Counted from the stretch's first letter, positions 7,547 through 16,466 are shown. The stretch is 64,000 nt of DNA from an uncultured Bacteroidales bacterium (GCA_946415475.1 CAMKSQ010000001.1:186001-250000); one strand, 5' to 3'. Notes: a model not told the origin generated them from the sequence alone. Made by a program: numbers and translations.

Positions 7547-9172
7547 ATGAAACGACTGATTACACTCCTCGCTTCGCTCCTGCTGCTTGGTAGCGCCGCT
7601 GCCGTTGCTCAGGAATATGTATCCACCCCTGTCACCATCTCCAAGGAGAAGGTGAAATTGAACGACAAGATCTACTTGTCCCACGTGGTGCTGGAACGGC
7701 AGACCCTGTTCGGGATTGCCAAGGCTTATGGCGTGAGCGTGGACGATCTTTATGAGGCCAATCCTTCCCTGCGCCAGACCGGACTGCAGAAAAACGCCAT
7801 CCTGCTGGTTCCCTACCACGAGACTACTGTGCAGGAAGAGGAAAAAGCCCCGCAGGGAGACGTTTCCTACATCGAGCATACGGTAAAATGGTACGAAGAT
7901 ATTGAGGACATCGCCCGCCGCTATGACGTAACGGTAAAGGAAATCATGGAGTTGAATGGCCTCAAGAACAAGAAACTGGGGACCCGCCAGGTATTGCGCA
8001 TCCCCGTGAAAGCGGTAGCTGCGGAAGAAGCCCCGGCCGATTCCACCGCCGCCACACCCGTTGCAATAGCCCCCGTCGCAGACGCAGCCGAGAATGTGGT
8101 TGCCGTTCCCGTTGAACAACCGGCCGACACTTCCCTGCTTCACATCCGTACCCACGAAGGCGTTGACTTTTCCCTGGTCCTTCCTCTCCGCTCCGGCGAA
8201 CTGAATATGGATTTCTATTCCGGTGTCCTGATGGCCCTGAAAGACCTGGAAGCGGAAGGCAACAAGGTACAGGCCCACATCTATGACCTGTCAGCCGGCC
8301 TTCCCCCGATGGACGCCCTCATCAAGAGTGACTTCGTCCTGGGCCCTGTGGCCTCCCGTGATCTGGAAGCCATCCTGCAGCGGGTAGACAGCAAAGTCCC
8401 CGTCATTTCTCCGCTGGACCAGAAAGCCACTGTGCTCTCTACCTATTATCATAACTTCATCCAGGTTCCCAGCGCCGCCGAAAACCAGTACGAGGACCTT
8501 GTAGCCTGGCTGAACGAAGATACGGAAGAAGGTGATACCGTTATCCTGATTACGGAGAAAGGCGCCAGCAACATTGCCGCTCCGGTAGCCATCCGCAGCG
8601 CCATGGCCCGCCTTACCTTGGACTATGAAATCCTCAACTACGCTATTGTGGAAGGCCGCAGCATGCCCACCCGTCTCACCGAAGCCATGAGCCTGGAAGG
8701 CGCCAACCGCATTGTGGTCGCCACCGAAAGCGAGGCCTTCATGGGCGATGTAGTCCGCAACCTGGGCATCATGCAGGGCAAAGGCTACGACGTGGTCATG
8801 TACGCGCCCTCCAAGGTGCGCACCTTCGACACCATCGAGGGAAGCGCCTACCATGACGCCCTGCTCCACATCAGCACAACCTACTTTGCAGATTACACCG
8901 ATCCGGAAGTGGAACGCTTTGTACAGGCCTACCGTGCCCTGTTCCATACAGAACCTTCGCAGTTCGCCTTCCAGGGCTATGACACCACCCGTTACTTCGT
9001 GCAAACCGTTGCACGTTACGGTAATGCCTGGTTACATCACCTGGGCACCAAAAAGGAAAAAGGGATGCACACGGACTTCCAGTTCGCTACCGACGCAAAC
9101 GGCAACCTGCACAACACGGCCGTCCGCCGCATCGTTTTCCGGAAAGACTACACCACCACCCTTGAAAAATAA
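7547..9172 (+). CDS. Secreted LysM protein with periplasmic-binding-protein-like domain
   Basis: A 541-residue exported protein. The signal peptide is about residues 1-22 (MKRLITLLASLLLLGSAAAVAQ). Two LysM peptidoglycan-binding repeats follow, one ending ...LQKNAILLVPY and one beginning YIEHTVKWYEDIEDIARRYD. After an Ala/Pro-rich linker the rest resembles type I periplasmic binding proteins, with DFVLGPVASRDLEAI and the hinge-like VPVISPL. Bacteroidales carry such LysM/Peripla_BP hybrids next to general housekeeping genes. Ligand unknown; a role at the cell wall is inferred from LysM. It is followed at 5 bp by trxB. Confidence 0.8.
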   Translation: MKRLITLLASLLLLGSAAAVAQEYVSTPVTISKEKVKLNDKIYLSHVVLERQTLFGIAKAYGVSVDDLYEANPSLRQTGLQKNAILLVPYHETTVQEEEKAPQGDVSYIEHTVKWYEDIEDIARRYDVTVKEIMELNGLKNKKLGTRQVLRIPVKAVAAEEAPADSTAATPVAIAPVADAAENVVAVPVEQPADTSLLHIRTHEGVDFSLVLPLRSGELNMDFYSGVLMALKDLEAEGNKVQAHIYDLSAGLPPMDALIKSDFVLGPVASRDLEAILQRVDSKVPVISPLDQKATVLSTYYHNFIQVPSAAENQYEDLVAWLNEDTEEGDTVILITEKGASNIAAPVAIRSAMARLTLDYEILNYAIVEGRSMPTRLTEAMSLEGANRIVVATESEAFMGDVVRNLGIMQGKGYDVVMYAPSKVRTFDTIEGSAYHDALLHISTTYFADYTDPEVERFVQAYRALFHTEPSQFAFQGYDTTRYFVQTVARYGNAWLHHLGTKKEKGMHTDFQFATDANGNLHNTAVRRIVFRKDYTTTLEK

Positions 9173-9177
9173 AACGA

Positions 9178-10107
9178 ATGGAGCACGTTAAAACCCTTAT
9201 CCTGGGCGGCGGCCCCGCCGGTTTTACCGCAGCTATCTATGCCGCACGCGCCAACCTCTCCCCCGTTTTGTACGAAGGAATCCAGCCCGGCGGCCAGCTC
9301 ACCACCACCACCATCGTGGAGAATTTCCCGGGATGGCCGGACGGTGTCGATGCCCTCACCCTCATGGACAACATGCGAAACCAGGCCCGCAATTTCGGGG
9401 CCGATATCCGTCAGGGCACTGCTACGGCCGTAGAACTGGGCCAGCGTCCCTTCCGTGTCACCATCGACGCGGAAAAGGAAATCGAGGCGGATACGCTCAT
9501 TATTGCCACCGGTGCCCAGGCGCGCTATCTGGGACTGCCCTCGGAGGAGAAATTCAAAGGGGCCGGCGTAAGCGCCTGTGCCACCTGCGACGGATTCTTC
9601 TACCGCAAGCGCACCGTAGCCGTAGTGGGCGGCGGTGACACGGCCTGCGAGGAAGCGCTGTACCTGGCCGGCCTGGCCAAGAAGGTGTACATGATCGTGC
9701 GCCGCGACGTCTTCCGCGCCTCCAAGGTGATGCAGGACAAGGTGTTTGCCAAGGAAAACATCGAAGTGCTCTGGAACTGCAATACGCAGGAGGTTCTGGG
9801 CGATGTGAACGGCGTTACAGGCGCCCGCCTGCTGCGCAAAGACGGTACGGTATTCGACATCGCCATCGACGGTTTCTTCCTGGCCATCGGGCATACGCCG
9901 GCATCGGCCCTGTTTGCCCCCTGGCTCAAGTTGGACGAAGCCGGATATATCGTCACGGAAGGAAAAAGTTCCGAGACCAGCATTCCCGGCGTATTTGCCG
10001 CCGGCGACGTACAGGATTCGCGCTATCGTCAGGCCGTCACGGCGGCGGCATCGGGCTGCATGGCCGCCCGCGACGCGGAAAAATTCCTGTTGGAGCATGT
10101 AAATTAA
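9178..10107 (+). CDS. trxB: Thioredoxin reductase
   Basis: A 309-residue FAD- and NADPH-dependent flavoenzyme that reduces thioredoxin in the cytoplasm. The FAD-binding GGGPAGFTAAIYAARA is at the N-terminus, the redox-active pair is CATC at residues 134-137, the NADPH-binding loop is VAVVGGGDTACEEAL, and the C-terminal FAD motif is GVFAAGDVQDSRYRQA. All catalytic residues are intact and the length is typical. Confidence 0.96.
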   Translation: MEHVKTLILGGGPAGFTAAIYAARANLSPVLYEGIQPGGQLTTTTIVENFPGWPDGVDALTLMDNMRNQARNFGADIRQGTATAVELGQRPFRVTIDAEKEIEADTLIIATGAQARYLGLPSEEKFKGAGVSACATCDGFFYRKRTVAVVGGGDTACEEALYLAGLAKKVYMIVRRDVFRASKVMQDKVFAKENIEVLWNCNTQEVLGDVNGVTGARLLRKDGTVFDIAIDGFFLAIGHTPASALFAPWLKLDEAGYIVTEGKSSETSIPGVFAAGDVQDSRYRQAVTAAASGCMAARDAEKFLLEHVN

Positions 10108-10110
10108 TTG

Positions 10111-10920
10111 ATGATGAGAAAATTAACTCTGTTTTTAGCCCTGGGTTTCCTGCTGCTTGCCGGTATGGCCTGCAAGTCGCAGTACGAAATGTTGCTTTCC
10201 TCCAACGACGTGGACGCCAAGTACGACGCCGCCATGAACTTCTTCCAGAAAAAGAAGTACCAGAAAGCCGCCCAGCTCTTCGAGTCCATGGCCGTACTCA
10301 CCAGCGGAACCGCCCGGGACGACACGGTCCAGTATTACTGGGGCCTGTCCAACTACCGCGGCAAAGATTTCTTCACGGCCGAATCCAACTTCGCCCGTTT
10401 CATCCAGGACTTCCCGCAGAGTCCCTTTGCGTCCGAAGCCCGATTCTACCGCTTGGACTGCCTGTACCGTGCCACCCTGCGCTGGGAACTGGATCAGACT
10501 CCTACCCGCAGCTGCATGATGGCCATCACCGAGTACATGCGCGAGCATCCGGAAGACGCAGGCCACATGGACGCCTGCCGCAACATGCTCGCAGACCTGC
10601 AGGACAGGCTGGACCGCAAAGACTATGAAGCCGGCCGCCAGTATTACCGGATGGAGGACTACCCTGCCGCCCGCACCAAACTTCGCAACGTGCTCAAGAC
10701 CAATGCCGACAACAACTACCGTGAGCAGGTGCTCTATTACACGGCCATGTCGTCCTACCATTACGCCCGCCTGAGCGTATGGCAGAAGAGAAAAGAACGT
10801 TATTTGGTATTTGCCGATGACTACCTGAACTTCATCGGAGAATATCCGGAGTCCCGTTACCGGAAGGAACTGGACGGCATTTACCGGAACGTGCAGAAGA
10901 TTTTGGAAAAAAATAATTGA
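10111..10920 (+). CDS. bamD: Outer-membrane assembly lipoprotein BamD
   Basis: A 269-residue lipoprotein with lipobox LAGMAC (Cys21) and TPR-like helical repeats, for example YDAAMNFFQKKKYQKAAQLFE, the hallmark of BamD. By family it docks on the BamA POTRA domains at the inner face of the outer membrane. Two adjacent ATGs (10111, 10114) are possible starts. It begins 3 bp after trxB and is followed by rpoZ, separated by a small GC-rich hairpin. Confidence 0.9.
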   Translation: MMRKLTLFLALGFLLLAGMACKSQYEMLLSSNDVDAKYDAAMNFFQKKKYQKAAQLFESMAVLTSGTARDDTVQYYWGLSNYRGKDFFTAESNFARFIQDFPQSPFASEARFYRLDCLYRATLRWELDQTPTRSCMMAITEYMREHPEDAGHMDACRNMLADLQDRLDRKDYEAGRQYYRMEDYPAARTKLRNVLKTNADNNYREQVLYYTAMSSYHYARLSVWQKRKERYLVFADDYLNFIGEYPESRYRKELDGIYRNVQKILEKNN

Positions 10921-10924
10921 AACT

Positions 10925-10942
10925 CCCGGCCACAGCGCCGGG
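10925..10942. other. Small GC hairpin between bamD and rpoZ
   Basis: CCCGGC (10925-10930) and GCCGGG (10937-10942) can pair around a 6-nt loop in the 51-bp gap. There is no T-run, so it is more likely an mRNA-stability or attenuation feature than a terminator. Confidence 0.3.
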
Positions 10943-10971
10943 TACTTAATATAGATAACGTATAATAAACA

Positions 10972-11316
10972 ATGGATAGCAAGAAGAAAATCCCCGTAAA
11001 CACGGTTACCCGTGACATTAAAAACCTGGCCGCACCTACCGGCAATATCTATGAATCGGTAGTTATCCTGTACAAGCGCGCCAACCAGATTGCCATGGCA
11101 GAGAAGAGAGAGCTCACCAAAAAGCTGGAAGAGTTCCGCAACGACCGCGACACCATGGAAGAAGTGTTCGAAAACAAGGAGCAGATCGAAATCTCCAAAT
11201 ACTACGAGCGTCAGCCCAAACCGGACCTGGTGGCCATCTCCGAATTCGAGAACGGCGACCTGTACTACCGCAAGGCCCAGAACGAGAATCCCATCGACAT
11301 CAGCAAAGACGAATAA
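10972..11316 (+). CDS. rpoZ: DNA-directed RNA polymerase subunit omega (Bacteroidetes type)
   Basis: A 114-residue Rpb6/omega-family protein that helps assemble RNA polymerase. NIYESVVILYKRANQIA is the conserved omega core, followed by the Bacteroidetes-specific acidic and basic C-terminal part (EEVFENKEQIEISKYYE). Location between bamD and recN agrees with other Bacteroidales. The stop overlaps the recN start as TAATG. Confidence 0.85.
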   Translation: MDSKKKIPVNTVTRDIKNLAAPTGNIYESVVILYKRANQIAMAEKRELTKKLEEFRNDRDTMEEVFENKEQIEISKYYERQPKPDLVAISEFENGDLYYRKAQNENPIDISKDE

Positions 11317-12956
11317 TGCTGTATAGCCTCTCCGTCTCCAATTATATCCTTATCAACTCTCTGGAAACGTCGTTTCCGGAGGGTTTGGTTATTATAAGCG
11401 GAGAAACCGGAGCGGGCAAATCCATCCTGCTGGGCGCCCTCTCGCTAGTTCTGGGGGCCAAGGCCGATGCCGGTATGGTGGGTCCGCTGCAGGACCACTG
11501 CGTGGTGGAGGCGGAGTTCAGCATGGATGAGCCTGTGCGGGAAATCCTCCGCCAGGCAGACCTTCCCTGCGAAGGAGACCGCCTGCTGCTGCGCCGCACC
11601 GTTGCCGCCAGCGGCCGGTCGCGTTCGTTCGCCAACGACGAGCCCGTGAGCGTAAGCGTGCTGCAGGAGTTATCGGCCCGTCTGGTCGATATCCACTCCC
11701 AGCACCAGACGCTGCAGCTTCAGGACGAGCGTTTCCGCATGGAGGCGCTGGACCTGTGGGCCGGAAGCACGGACCTGCGGAAGGAGTGCAGCCATGCCTG
11801 GAGTGCCCTCTCGGAGGGGAAACGTCAGCTTGCCAACCTGGAGCAGCGGCTTGCCCAGGCACGGGACCAACAGGAGTTCAACAACGCCCGCTGGGAACGT
11901 CTGGAACAGGCACATCTTGTAGAGGGTGAACTGGAAGCGTTGGAGGCCGAGCAAAAACAGCTCGCGCACGCGGAAGAAATTAAGGAGACGCTCTGCACGG
12001 CACAGAACCTGCTGGCACCGGAAGATGGTGACAGCCTTGCCGGACAAATCCGGGAGGCCGCCAAATGGCTGGATAAGGCAGGTCGTTACATCCCTTCGCT
12101 GGATGCGCTGGTGGAACGGCTCTCATCGGCCCGCCTGGAACTGGACGATATCGCCCAGGAAATCGCATCGGTGAATGCTGCTACCGAGGCCTCCCCGCGC
12201 CGCCTGGAAGAGGTGGACGAGCGATTGTCCCTGCTGTACAACCTGATGCAGAAGCACGGGGTGAGCAGCATTGCCGAGCTCATCGCCCAACGGGACCAAC
12301 TGGAGTCGCTGGTGATGGATGCCACCGGACTGGAGGCCGATGTACAGGACGCCAGAAAAGAAGTAGAGCGCCTGCAGAAACAGCACACGGACCTGTGCAA
12401 CGCGCTGCATGCAAAACGGGAGGCCGCCGCAACCGGCTTCAGCAACGCCATCGAGACGCAGCTCCATGCCCTGGAACTGGACCACGCCGTATTCCAGGTA
12501 CGTCTGGAAGAAAGCACACCCGGGGCCGATGGCCGGGATACCATCCGCTTCGTCTTTTCCTCCACCGGCCATGCGCCCGGAGACGTGGCAAAAACGGCAT
12601 CGGGCGGTGAACTGTCACGCATTATGCTGGGTCTGAAGGCCGTCATGGCCCGTTTCACCCAGATGCCCACCCTGGTCTTTGACGAAATCGACACAGGCGT
12701 TTCGGGCAGTACGGCGGACAAAATGGGTTCGCTGGTGTGCGCCATGGGCCGGGACATGCAGGTCTTTGCTATTACGCACCTGCCGCAGGTTGCCGCCAAA
12801 GGCAATGCCCATTACCTGGTTTCCAAGACGGCCGATGTCACCGCCGTACGCGCCCTGGACCATGAAGGGCGGGTGCAGGAACTGGCACGCATGCTCTCCG
12901 GAGCGCAGATCTCGCCGGAGGCTGTCGCCAATGCAAAAGCACTTTTAAACCAATAG
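11316..12956 (+). CDS. recN: DNA repair protein RecN
   Basis: A 546-residue SMC-like ATPase acting early in double-strand break repair. The N-terminal Walker A is GETGAGKS within VIISGETGAGKSILLGAL. The centre is a long Glu/Gln/Leu-rich coiled coil (about residues 150-370). The C-terminal head carries the ABC signature TASGGELSRIMLGLK and the Walker B LVFDEIDTGVSG. Full length. It is translationally coupled to rpoZ and followed 3 bp later by a Fur-family regulator. Confidence 0.95.
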   Translation: MLYSLSVSNYILINSLETSFPEGLVIISGETGAGKSILLGALSLVLGAKADAGMVGPLQDHCVVEAEFSMDEPVREILRQADLPCEGDRLLLRRTVAASGRSRSFANDEPVSVSVLQELSARLVDIHSQHQTLQLQDERFRMEALDLWAGSTDLRKECSHAWSALSEGKRQLANLEQRLAQARDQQEFNNARWERLEQAHLVEGELEALEAEQKQLAHAEEIKETLCTAQNLLAPEDGDSLAGQIREAAKWLDKAGRYIPSLDALVERLSSARLELDDIAQEIASVNAATEASPRRLEEVDERLSLLYNLMQKHGVSSIAELIAQRDQLESLVMDATGLEADVQDARKEVERLQKQHTDLCNALHAKREAAATGFSNAIETQLHALELDHAVFQVRLEESTPGADGRDTIRFVFSSTGHAPGDVAKTASGGELSRIMLGLKAVMARFTQMPTLVFDEIDTGVSGSTADKMGSLVCAMGRDMQVFAITHLPQVAAKGNAHYLVSKTADVTAVRALDHEGRVQELARMLSGAQISPEAVANAKALLNQ

Positions 12957-12959
12957 ACT

Positions 12960-13388
12960 ATGACCCAGGACGAATTCCGGAACCACCTCCGCAAACATAA
13001 GCTCAAAGCTACCCGGCAGCGGCTGGCCGTCCACGACGTGATGATGGACCTGGGGCATGCATCGGCCGACATGGTCCGGGAGGAACTGGTCAAACGCGGC
13101 TCCCACGTGACTACGGCTTCCGTTTACAACATCCTGGCCCAACTGGCAGACTACCGCATCTATACGCGGCGCTTGTCTGCAGCCAACAAGATGTTCTTCG
13201 ACATCAACAATACACACCATATCCATCTGTATGACCGCGAGAACCACACGTTCCGCGACCTGGTGGACGACGAACTGCAAAGTCTCGTGTATGCGCACCT
13301 GAAACGGCGCCGTTTCAAGGGCTACACGGTAGAAGACATCGACATACAGTTTGTCGCCCGTCCAACCCGTAAAAACAAAAACGTATGA
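12960..13388 (+). CDS. Fur-family transcriptional regulator
   Basis: A 142-residue regulator with an N-terminal winged helix (KATRQRLAVHDVMMDLGHAS, then TTASVYNILAQLADYRI as recognition helix) and a metal site in THHIHLYDRENHTF, where His and Asp residues match the regulatory site of Fur/PerR proteins. The C-terminal CxxC zinc site found in many Fur proteins is absent, because the chain has only a short basic tail. It could be a peroxide or iron sensor; the exact subgroup cannot be settled. Its stop overlaps the next start (ATGA). Confidence 0.85.
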   Translation: MTQDEFRNHLRKHKLKATRQRLAVHDVMMDLGHASADMVREELVKRGSHVTTASVYNILAQLADYRIYTRRLSAANKMFFDINNTHHIHLYDRENHTFRDLVDDELQSLVYAHLKRRRFKGYTVEDIDIQFVARPTRKNKNV

Positions 13389-14059
13389 AAAAAATTCTAC
13401 TCCCCCTGCTGTTCGGCCTGCTGGCTACATCTTGCCTGAAGGAAAGCACTCTCTACGTGGAGGATTACAGCGATTTTGCCACCGTATATGAAGGCAAGCT
13501 GGTCACCGACCAAGCTTATCAGTTCACCGTCGTAGAAAATAAAACGGAGAACAACTCCTGGAAAGTCGAAGGCGAACGCTATTTCATTGTTTGCGACATC
13601 CTGAACCGCAACCTGGAAATCCGTCTGAAGGAGATTTTGGACGTAGATTTGGAAGAAGCCCTTCCTTACACCGAAGAAGAGAATGAGCCTGACGATCCCG
13701 TGGAGGTCATGGACCAAGCCATCAGCGGCGGGTATATCAACATGTCCCTGGCGTATTACGCCGACCCCGACAGCAATGCGGCGCACGTGTTCTCCCTCTA
13801 TTATGTAGAAGACAAGGTTACAAACCACATCACCTTCCATTTGCTGCACGAAGGCGACGATGAGAACCCCGTTTACATGGAAACCAAGTACCTGGAGAAG
13901 CGGTCCAAGTTAATCAGCGTTCCCCTCTGGAACCTGCTGGAAAGAGGCAAGGCCTACACCCTCGAGTTGTGCATCTATGAGCTCAAGAAGGCCGATGACA
14001 ATACCTACTCCATCGAGCAAAACACCTACCCGCTCCACAGAGGAACCTTCGTGCTCTAA
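13385..14059 (+). CDS. NigD-like lipoprotein
   Basis: A 224-residue lipoprotein with lipobox LATSC (Cys17). The body is beta-rich and acidic (EEALPYTEEENEPDDP around residues 96-111) and resembles NigD-like proteins, a Bacteroidetes-only family of unknown function often found with small surface-related loci. It is coupled by a 4-bp overlap to the Fur-family gene, so it may be expressed with that regulator. It is the last gene before a 380-bp non-coding stretch. Confidence 0.65.
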   Translation: MKKILLPLLFGLLATSCLKESTLYVEDYSDFATVYEGKLVTDQAYQFTVVENKTENNSWKVEGERYFIVCDILNRNLEIRLKEILDVDLEEALPYTEEENEPDDPVEVMDQAISGGYINMSLAYYADPDSNAAHVFSLYYVEDKVTNHITFHLLHEGDDENPVYMETKYLEKRSKLISVPLWNLLERGKAYTLELCIYELKKADDNTYSIEQNTYPLHRGTFVL

Positions 14060-14109
14060 AGCGCTGCGCAGAGGCAACATCATCCTGTAGCTCCGCACCG
14101 TGATTCCTG

Positions 14110-14248
14110 GCCGCGATTGCAAAAGACCGGCCCCACACCAGGCTCCAGCTGCAAACGTGGCCGGGATTTGTACCCCACAGGCCGTTTCCCCAGCCGCGAT
14201 TGCAAAAGATCGGCCCCACACCAGGCTCCAGCTGCAAACGTGGCCGGG
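14110..14248. repeat. Two copies of a 56-bp direct repeat (83-bp period)
   Basis: Copy 1 is 14110-14165 and copy 2 is 14193-14248; they differ at one position (GACC versus GATC). The period is 83 bp, with a 27-bp spacer. The unit begins GCCGCGATTGCAAAAGA and ends GCAAACGTGGCCGGG. No reading frame in it resembles a protein, and it is not seen elsewhere in the window. It occupies part of the 380-bp gene-free stretch 14060-14439. Confidence 0.85.
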
Positions 14249-14291
14249 GCCTATCTGTCACCTATGCCTGTACTGAACGGGAACCCCTCTA

Positions 14292-14392
14292 TTGGCGCAG
14301 GTCTGCTGAAAGTGTCCCGTCCCGCGCCACTGTAGCGCTTACGTGGCACTTTCATGGCGCCAGTCACCCACACAAAAACTGACCTGCGCCAA
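14292..14392. repeat. 101-bp element with 12-bp perfect inverted ends
   Basis: The ends are TTGGCGCAGGTC (14292-14303) and GACCTGCGCCAA (14381-14392). A second, nested pair, TGAAAGTG (14307-14314) and CACTTTCA (14347-14354), lies inside, followed by the palindrome TGGCGCCA (14355-14362). The layout is that of a miniature inverted-repeat element. Its right end merges into the A-run that serves as the T-tract of the tRNA-His terminator. Confidence 0.6.
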
Positions 14393-14432
14393 AAAAACAA
14401 CCCTGGAGGGCTTTCTACGGCCTTCCAGGGTT
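14391..14432 (-). terminator. Rho-independent terminator of tRNA-His
   Basis: On the minus strand CCCTGGAAGGC pairs with GCCCTCCAGGG around a short loop, followed by TTGTTTTTTT. It begins about 8 bp after the tRNA 3' end, a standard position. Confidence 0.8.
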
Positions 14433-14439
14433 TCAGGAG

Positions 14440-14513
14440 GGTGGATGATGGGGCTCGAACCCACGACACTCGGAACCACAATCCGATGCTCTACCGACTG
14501 AACTACATCCACC
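14440..14513 (-). tRNA. tRNA-His (GTG anticodon)
   Basis: The minus strand folds as a cloverleaf. Acceptor GTGGATG pairs with CATCCAC, the anticodon stem CGGA flanks the loop with GTG, and the T arm GTGGG/CCCAT surrounds TTCGAGC. The 5' end carries the extra G-1 typical of tRNA-His (14513) opposite discriminator C (14440). The 3' CCA is not encoded. A terminator follows at 14391-14432. Confidence 0.95.
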
Positions 14514-14616
14514 ATGTTGGGACTGCAAATGTACGGATTTTTTCTGTCATTCCAAAAATATTTTGCAGCGCTTGTGATAAAATGCATTTGCGGGCACGGA
14601 ATCCAAGATTTTTTGC

Positions 14617-14624
14617 TACATTTG
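14617..14624 (+). promoter_or_regulatory. Putative -7 box (TACATTTG) for the gene at 14652
   Basis: A TAnnTTTG match 27 bp before the ATG, in the gap after the divergent tRNA-His. TTTG also occurs at 14587-14590 and 14612-14615, but at non-standard spacing. Confidence 0.45.
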
Positions 14625-14651
14625 TGGATACGCAAATAAGTAAAACCCTAT

Positions 14652-16436
14652 ATGGCAAAACGTGAAATCAAGTTCTCCCTGGTTTACAGGGACATGTGGC
14701 AAAGTTCCGGCCGGTATCAACCGCGCGTGGACCAGCTGGTCCGGGTAGCTCCGGCCATCGTGGATATGGGATGCTTCGACCGTGTAGAAACCAACGGCGG
14801 CGCCTTCGAGCAGGTGAATCTGCTCTATGGTGAGAATCCCAATATTTCTGTGCGCAAGTGGACGGCCCCCTTCCACAAGGCAGGAATCCAGACCCACATG
14901 TTGGAGCGTGGCCTCAACGCTATCCGCATGTATCCCGTTCCCGCGGACGTGCGTGCGCTTATGTTTAAGGTAAAGAAGAAACAGGGCACGGACATCGCCC
15001 GTTCCTTCTGCGGCCTCAACGACCACCGCAACCTCAAGACTTCCATCGAGTTAGCCAAAAAGGGCGGCATGATTTCGCAGGCTGCCCTGTCCATTACGCA
15101 TTCTCCTGTTCACACGGTGGAGTATTACCTCCATCTGGTGGACCAGCTGGTAGATTATGGCACTGAAGAAATCTGCCTCAAGGATATGGCCGGCATCGGC
15201 CGTCCCACGGAACTGGGACAGATTGTGGCGGGCATCAAGAAGGCCCATCCGGAAATCAAGGTCCAGTACCACGGCCACACCGGCCCCGGCTTCTCCCCGG
15301 CTTCCATGCTGGAGGTGGCCCGTGCCGGAGCAGACTATCTGGACGTAGCCGTAGAGCCCCTTTCCTGGGGCAAGGTGCATCCCGACGTAATCACCATCCA
15401 GCAGATGATGCGGGCCGATGGCTTCCAGGTGAAGGACATCAATATGGATGCCTATATGGAAGTACGCCGTCTCACACAGGAGTTCATTGACGATTTCCTG
15501 GGCTATTGGATCAATCCCACCAACTCCCAGATGACGTCCCTGCTGGTGGGCTGCGGCCTGCCCGGCGGCATGATGGGTTCCATGATGGCCGATCTGAAGG
15601 GCTTCCAGGGCGCCATCAACGCCGCCCAACGCGCCCACGGCCGTCCGGAGATGAGCCTGGACACCCTGATGGTGAAACTCTTCGAAGAAGTGGAATACGT
15701 GTGGCCTCGTTTGGGCTACCCGCCGCTCGTGACTCCATTCAGCCAGTACGTGAAGAACACGGCCCTGATGAACCTGTTCAACATGCTCAACGACAAACCG
15801 CGCTGGACCACCATCGACAAGGATACCTGGGGCATGATCCTGGGCAACATGGGTAAGCTGCCCGGAGAACTGGATCCGGAAATCGTGGCCCTGGCCAAGG
15901 AAAAGGGCCTGGAATTCTACACCGGCAATCCGCAGGATATGTATCCCGACGAGCTCCCCAAATTCCGCAAGATGATGGACGAGGAAGGCTGGGACTACGG
16001 CGAGGACGACGAAGAACTCCTGAACATGGCCATGTTCGAGCGCCAGTACCGGGACTTCCGCAGCGGCATCGCCAAGGAGCGCTTCGAAAAGGATTTGGCC
16101 GATATGAAAGCCAAGGCCGGCGCCCCCATCGTGGTGGAACGTGCCGTGGTGGAAATGCCCAAGTTCAGCATCGAGGACTACACCGCCCGTTATCCCAAGG
16201 CCACGCCCGTGCAGTGCCCGGTTAAGGGCCAGCTGCTCTGGGAAGTGGACGTGGACGATACCTCCAAGGCCCCGGTCGTGGGCAAAAAGGTGAAAGCCGG
16301 AGAGGTGATTGGCCATGTACAAACCTATTACGGTATCGAAGACCTTGTCGCAGCCGTGGACGGACTGTTTGTCGCCATTCTGGGCAAGCAGGGAGATACC
16401 GTTCAAAAGGGAGAAATCGTGGCCTTTATCCAGTAA
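14652..16436 (+). CDS. Biotin-dependent carboxyltransferase / oxaloacetate decarboxylase alpha-type subunit
   Basis: A 594-residue protein of the pyruvate carboxylase B / oxaloacetate decarboxylase alpha family. The N-terminal carboxyltransferase TIM barrel starts with FSLVYRDMWQSSGRY, the RD-type active-site strand. ICLKDMAGIGRP supplies the metal-binding Lys/Asp region and VQYHGHTGPG the metal-binding histidines. A helical linker follows, then a C-terminal biotinyl-like beta-sandwich (CPVKGQLLWEVDVDD to the end). In that domain the expected AMKM with the biotinylated lysine is replaced by HVQTYYGIEDL, so this chain probably is not biotinylated itself and would rely on a separate carrier. 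It lies alone between tRNA-His and a strong terminator. Confidence 0.85.
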   Translation: MAKREIKFSLVYRDMWQSSGRYQPRVDQLVRVAPAIVDMGCFDRVETNGGAFEQVNLLYGENPNISVRKWTAPFHKAGIQTHMLERGLNAIRMYPVPADVRALMFKVKKKQGTDIARSFCGLNDHRNLKTSIELAKKGGMISQAALSITHSPVHTVEYYLHLVDQLVDYGTEEICLKDMAGIGRPTELGQIVAGIKKAHPEIKVQYHGHTGPGFSPASMLEVARAGADYLDVAVEPLSWGKVHPDVITIQQMMRADGFQVKDINMDAYMEVRRLTQEFIDDFLGYWINPTNSQMTSLLVGCGLPGGMMGSMMADLKGFQGAINAAQRAHGRPEMSLDTLMVKLFEEVEYVWPRLGYPPLVTPFSQYVKNTALMNLFNMLNDKPRWTTIDKDTWGMILGNMGKLPGELDPEIVALAKEKGLEFYTGNPQDMYPDELPKFRKMMDEEGWDYGEDDEELLNMAMFERQYRDFRSGIAKERFEKDLADMKAKAGAPIVVERAVVEMPKFSIEDYTARYPKATPVQCPVKGQLLWEVDVDDTSKAPVVGKKVKAGEVIGHVQTYYGIEDLVAAVDGLFVAILGKQGDTVQKGEIVAFIQ

Positions 16437-16466
16437 GAATCGGTAGAAACCGCAAAAAAACATGTG

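Noticed and set aside
14110..14513. Integrated island at tRNA-His
   Set aside because: No integrase, no direct repeat of the tRNA 3' end and no foreign genes follow; only small repeats are present.
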